This document shows positions 6,316 to 7,882 of a DNA stretch of 7,882 nt, in pieces. The DNA is taken from positions 1-7,882 of the forward strand of contig ONFK01000075.1 in the NCBI GenBank assembly GCA_900317065.1, read 5' to 3'. Positions within the stretch are counted from its first letter, which is position 1. The number at the start of each line of letters is the position of its first letter. The notes under the pieces are model-generated. The model saw only the letters and a list, made by a program, of their open reading frames with translations, ran no database searches and was not told the DNA's origin. Source of the stretch: an uncultured Bacteroidales bacterium (GTDB lineage: Bacteria; Bacteroidota; Bacteroidia; Bacteroidales; UBA932). The translations under genes were made by a program, and so were the position numbers.

Positions 6316-7424
6316 AACTCGTCCGCAAATTTAAGCAATTCCCTCGAGAATCCTGTCCACGACAGACGTTCCCGCTCACGCCGGATGCTCCCTACGCATT
6401 TTTCTCTCAGCGAAGCATCGGAAAAATACTCTATTATTCTTTCCGCTACGCTCTGGGCATCCACCCTGTCTGCAACAAGTCCCGTGCCTGTATCTCCGAT
6501 TGTCTCTTTCAATCCTCCCACGGCGGTTACCACCATGGGCACTTCGAAATGGTAGGATGCCGAACTGACGCCGCTCTGGGTGGCGCTGCGGTAGGGGAGC
6601 ACCGTGAGGTCGGCGGCGGAAAAAAAATTCTTGACGTCGGCATCGTCGATATAATGCCGGAAGAGATGTATCCTGTCTTTCGCCGCAGAGGCGTCGATGA
6701 GTTCCTGATACTTGTCGAACGGCCCGTAGCATTCTCCCGCAACTATCAGCTGGTAGTCTTCCGGCAGGGTGTCGAAGGCCTTCAGGAGTATGTCCAGCCC
6801 CTTGTATTCCCGGATGAGACCGAAGAACAGCAGGTTCTTCATCCCGGGGGTCAGCCCCAGAATCCTTTCGGCCTCCTCCCTGGGGAGTTTCTCGCCGAAA
6901 TGGGAATAGAGAGGATGGAAGATGACCTTCGAGGGGAGTTCCGGAGCCCACTTCCGCAGATCTTCCGCAACCGCGTCGCACAGGGTGACGCAACCGTCCA
7001 GCCCGCTCAGGAAGTATTTGGTGAAGGGTCTGTCGATGATGTGTCTTTCGTGCGGTATGATGTTGTCCGCAATGGCGACCACCTTGCATGAACCGCCCTT
7101 GAGCCTGCGTGCCACATACCCCAGAGACGGGGCGAAATAAGGCATTACGTAGCGCATCAGCAGCAGGTCCGGCTGCCAGCGGCGGATTTTCCGGACGGCG
7201 GAAGGCCAGTTCAGCGGGTTCGCCGTATCGAGTATGGCTTCGGACTGGACGGGAAAAGAATCATCCCCGGCCGAGACGTACTGCGTCTTGCCGGGGAAGA
7301 GGAATCCCGGGTACTGCCGGGAATAGTTGAACGCCTTGACATCCGCACTCTTTCCCAGTTCTGCATAGAGATTTCCATTGAACTGGGCGATGCCTCCCCT
7401 GAAGGGGTGGAACGGCCTTGGTCT
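6312..7424 (-). CDS. GT4-type glycosyltransferase, start codon missing at fusion junction
   Basis: This cytosolic glycosyltransferase has a GT-B fold and is probably involved in polysaccharide or cell-surface glycan synthesis. The open frame has 370 residues. Near the N-terminus HPFRGGIAQFN (6-16) is the glycine-rich loop typical of GT4 enzymes that begin like MKILxxGPxxPxRGGIA. The C-terminal domain shows FFGLIREYKGLDILLKAF (200-217) and LPYRSATQSGVSS (276-288), followed by VPMVVTAVGGL, in the nucleotide-sugar site. From the upstream in-frame TAA (7425-7427) to the ATG at 7155-7157 there is no ATG, GTG or TTG, so the conserved N-terminus has no start codon. A start at 7157 would give 281 residues without the N-terminal Rossmann strand and glycine loop. 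About 7-12 codons including the start seem deleted. Its stop overlaps the LysM gene start by 4 bases. Substrate and product are unknown. Confidence 0.8.
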   Translation of the reverse strand, partial: RPRPFHPFRGGIAQFNGNLYAELGKSADVKAFNYSRQYPGFLFPGKTQYVSAGDDSFPVQSEAILDTANPLNWPSAVRKIRRWQPDLLLMRYVMPYFAPSLGYVARRLKGGSCKVVAIADNIIPHERHIIDRPFTKYFLSGLDGCVTLCDAVAEDLRKWAPELPSKVIFHPLYSHFGEKLPREEAERILGLTPGMKNLLFFGLIREYKGLDILLKAFDTLPEDYQLIVAGECYGPFDKYQELIDASAAKDRIHLFRHYIDDADVKNFFSAADLTVLPYRSATQSGVSSASYHFEVPMVVTAVGGLKETIGDTGTGLVADRVDAQSVAERIIEYFSDASLREKCVGSIRRERERLSWTGFSRELLKFADEL

Positions 7425-7882
7425 TTACATACTCTGCGTTGAGGCCTTCGAGAATCTCGTCGGTGATGTCGAGTTCAGGATCGGCGGCAGCGACGGGAGC
7501 GGGAAGGACTGCACCCTGGGTGCTGATGATCATTGCGTACTTCTTCTCGGCGTTGAAATCATCGAGGAAAGTCTTGATGGCGTCAGCAATCTGGTTGAGC
7601 ATGACCTGCTGCTCTTCTGCCATCTCCTGCTGCTTCTGGGCTGCATACTGCTGGAAGTTGTTCTGCTGCTCCTGAAGCTTCTGGCCCTGGACCTCGGCTA
7701 CGCTGCGGGTGAGGAGACCCTTGTCGATCTTGTCCTGGAAAGCCTTGACGTCTTTCTCGAGTTTGCTTCCGCGGCGGTTGATTTCCTGCTGGATGCTGCC
7801 GACCTTGGTTTCTACTACGGAGCGGAGATCGTTGGCCATGTCGTATTCTTCGATGACGCGGTCCAGGTTGAAGTAGACGATG
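7261..7882 (-). CDS. Skp/OmpH-family periplasmic chaperone, 5' partial, with out-of-frame tail
   Basis: Skp/OmpH proteins hold unfolded outer-membrane proteins in the periplasm and deliver them to the BAM complex. The signal peptide and first residues lie beyond base 7882. The visible frame starts IVYFNLDRVIEEYDMANDL, typical of the OmpH N-terminus, and no stop separates it from the ATG at 7837-7839, so that ATG (M16 of the visible part) is internal. A long coiled coil rich in Q, E and K follows (SKLEKDVKAFQDKIDKGLLT, EVQGQKLQEQQNNFQQYA). The C-terminal strand and helix (KKYAMIISTQGAVL, then DITDEILEGLNAEYVKTK) complete the domain. At about 7413 homology ends: the frame enters the glycosyltransferase gene out of register and adds about 50 residues of unrelated sequence (PPLQGRHRPVQWKS and on) before a TGA at 7261-7263. 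The domain is intact; the tail is probably not native. Confidence 0.85.
   Translation of the reverse strand, partial: IVYFNLDRVIEEYDMANDLRSVVETKVGSIQQEINRRGSKLEKDVKAFQDKIDKGLLTRSVAEVQGQKLQEQQNNFQQYAAQKQQEMAEEQQVMLNQIADAIKTFLDDFNAEKKYAMIISTQGAVLPAPVAAADPELDITDEILEGLNAEYVKTKAVPPLQGRHRPVQWKSLCRTGKECGCQGVQLFPAVPGIPLPRQDAVRLGRG
7405..7420 (-). other. Skp-glycosyltransferase junction (probable short deletion)
   Basis: Upstream of this point the Skp frame is coherent to its expected C-terminus (LNAEYVKTK). Downstream the glycosyltransferase frame, offset by +1, is coherent from PFHPFRGG onward. Both the Skp stop and the glycosyltransferase start are missing. On the coding strand the join falls in AAGGCCGTTCCACCCC, where GGCC could come from either gene, so the breakpoint may sit in a short shared stretch. 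Expected content removed: the last Skp residues and stop, a short gap, and the first several glycosyltransferase codons. Confidence 0.7.

Noticed and set aside
6312..7157. Treating the glycosyltransferase as a normal 281-residue gene starting at 7157.
   Set aside because: Upstream in-frame sequence to 7424 encodes a coherent GT4 N-terminal domain, including the RGGIAQFN loop, so 7157 is an internal methionine.

Overview
The window looks like chromosomal DNA from a GC-rich member of the Bacteroidota, most likely order Bacteroidales (inference). The evidence is the Bacteroidota-type BamD lipoprotein and omega-like RNA polymerase subunit, a LysM/periplasmic-binding fusion protein typical of the phylum, two exact TAnnTTTG promoter boxes, and little Shine-Dalgarno use. 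A Rikenellaceae-like or Cryptobacteroides-like gut lineage fits the base composition, but the family cannot be fixed from this window. I see no mobile element, CRISPR array, tRNA or rRNA.

Layout. (1) Bases 1-952, minus strand: a Fur-superfamily regulator without the usual zinc cysteines, followed 3 bases later by uracil phosphoribosyltransferase (upp), which runs off the left edge. (2) Bases 953-993: a 41-base divergent promoter region with one TAnnTTTG box facing each way and a TAATGATTA palindrome between them, identical to the core of Fur/PerR operators. (3) Bases 994-4707, plus strand: a compact run of trxB, bamD, an rpoZ-like omega gene and recN. (4) Bases 4699-7882, minus strand: a cell-envelope run transcribed leftward, made of a Skp/OmpH chaperone (5' end outside the window), a GT4-type glycosyltransferase and a LysM plus periplasmic-binding-fold protein. 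recN and the LysM gene converge and overlap by 9 bases. No gene-free stretch exceeds 41 bases.

How the parts relate. The left side reads as a small redox-responsive unit: a peroxide- or metal-type regulator divergent from thioredoxin reductase, with a plausible shared operator. The trxB run joins redox homeostasis, outer-membrane protein assembly, transcription and DNA repair, which looks more like conserved housekeeping synteny than one pathway. The right-hand run is about the envelope.

The main oddity is the skp-glycosyltransferase junction near 7405-7420. Skp has lost its own stop and reads out of frame into the glycosyltransferase. The glycosyltransferase keeps its conserved N-terminal HPFRGGIAQFN motif but has no start codon for it. 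This looks like a short deletion (real or from assembly) or, less likely, a +1 frameshift fusion. I found no convincing new multi-gene system. The junction and the divergent Fur-type/trxB switch are the parts most worth checking.
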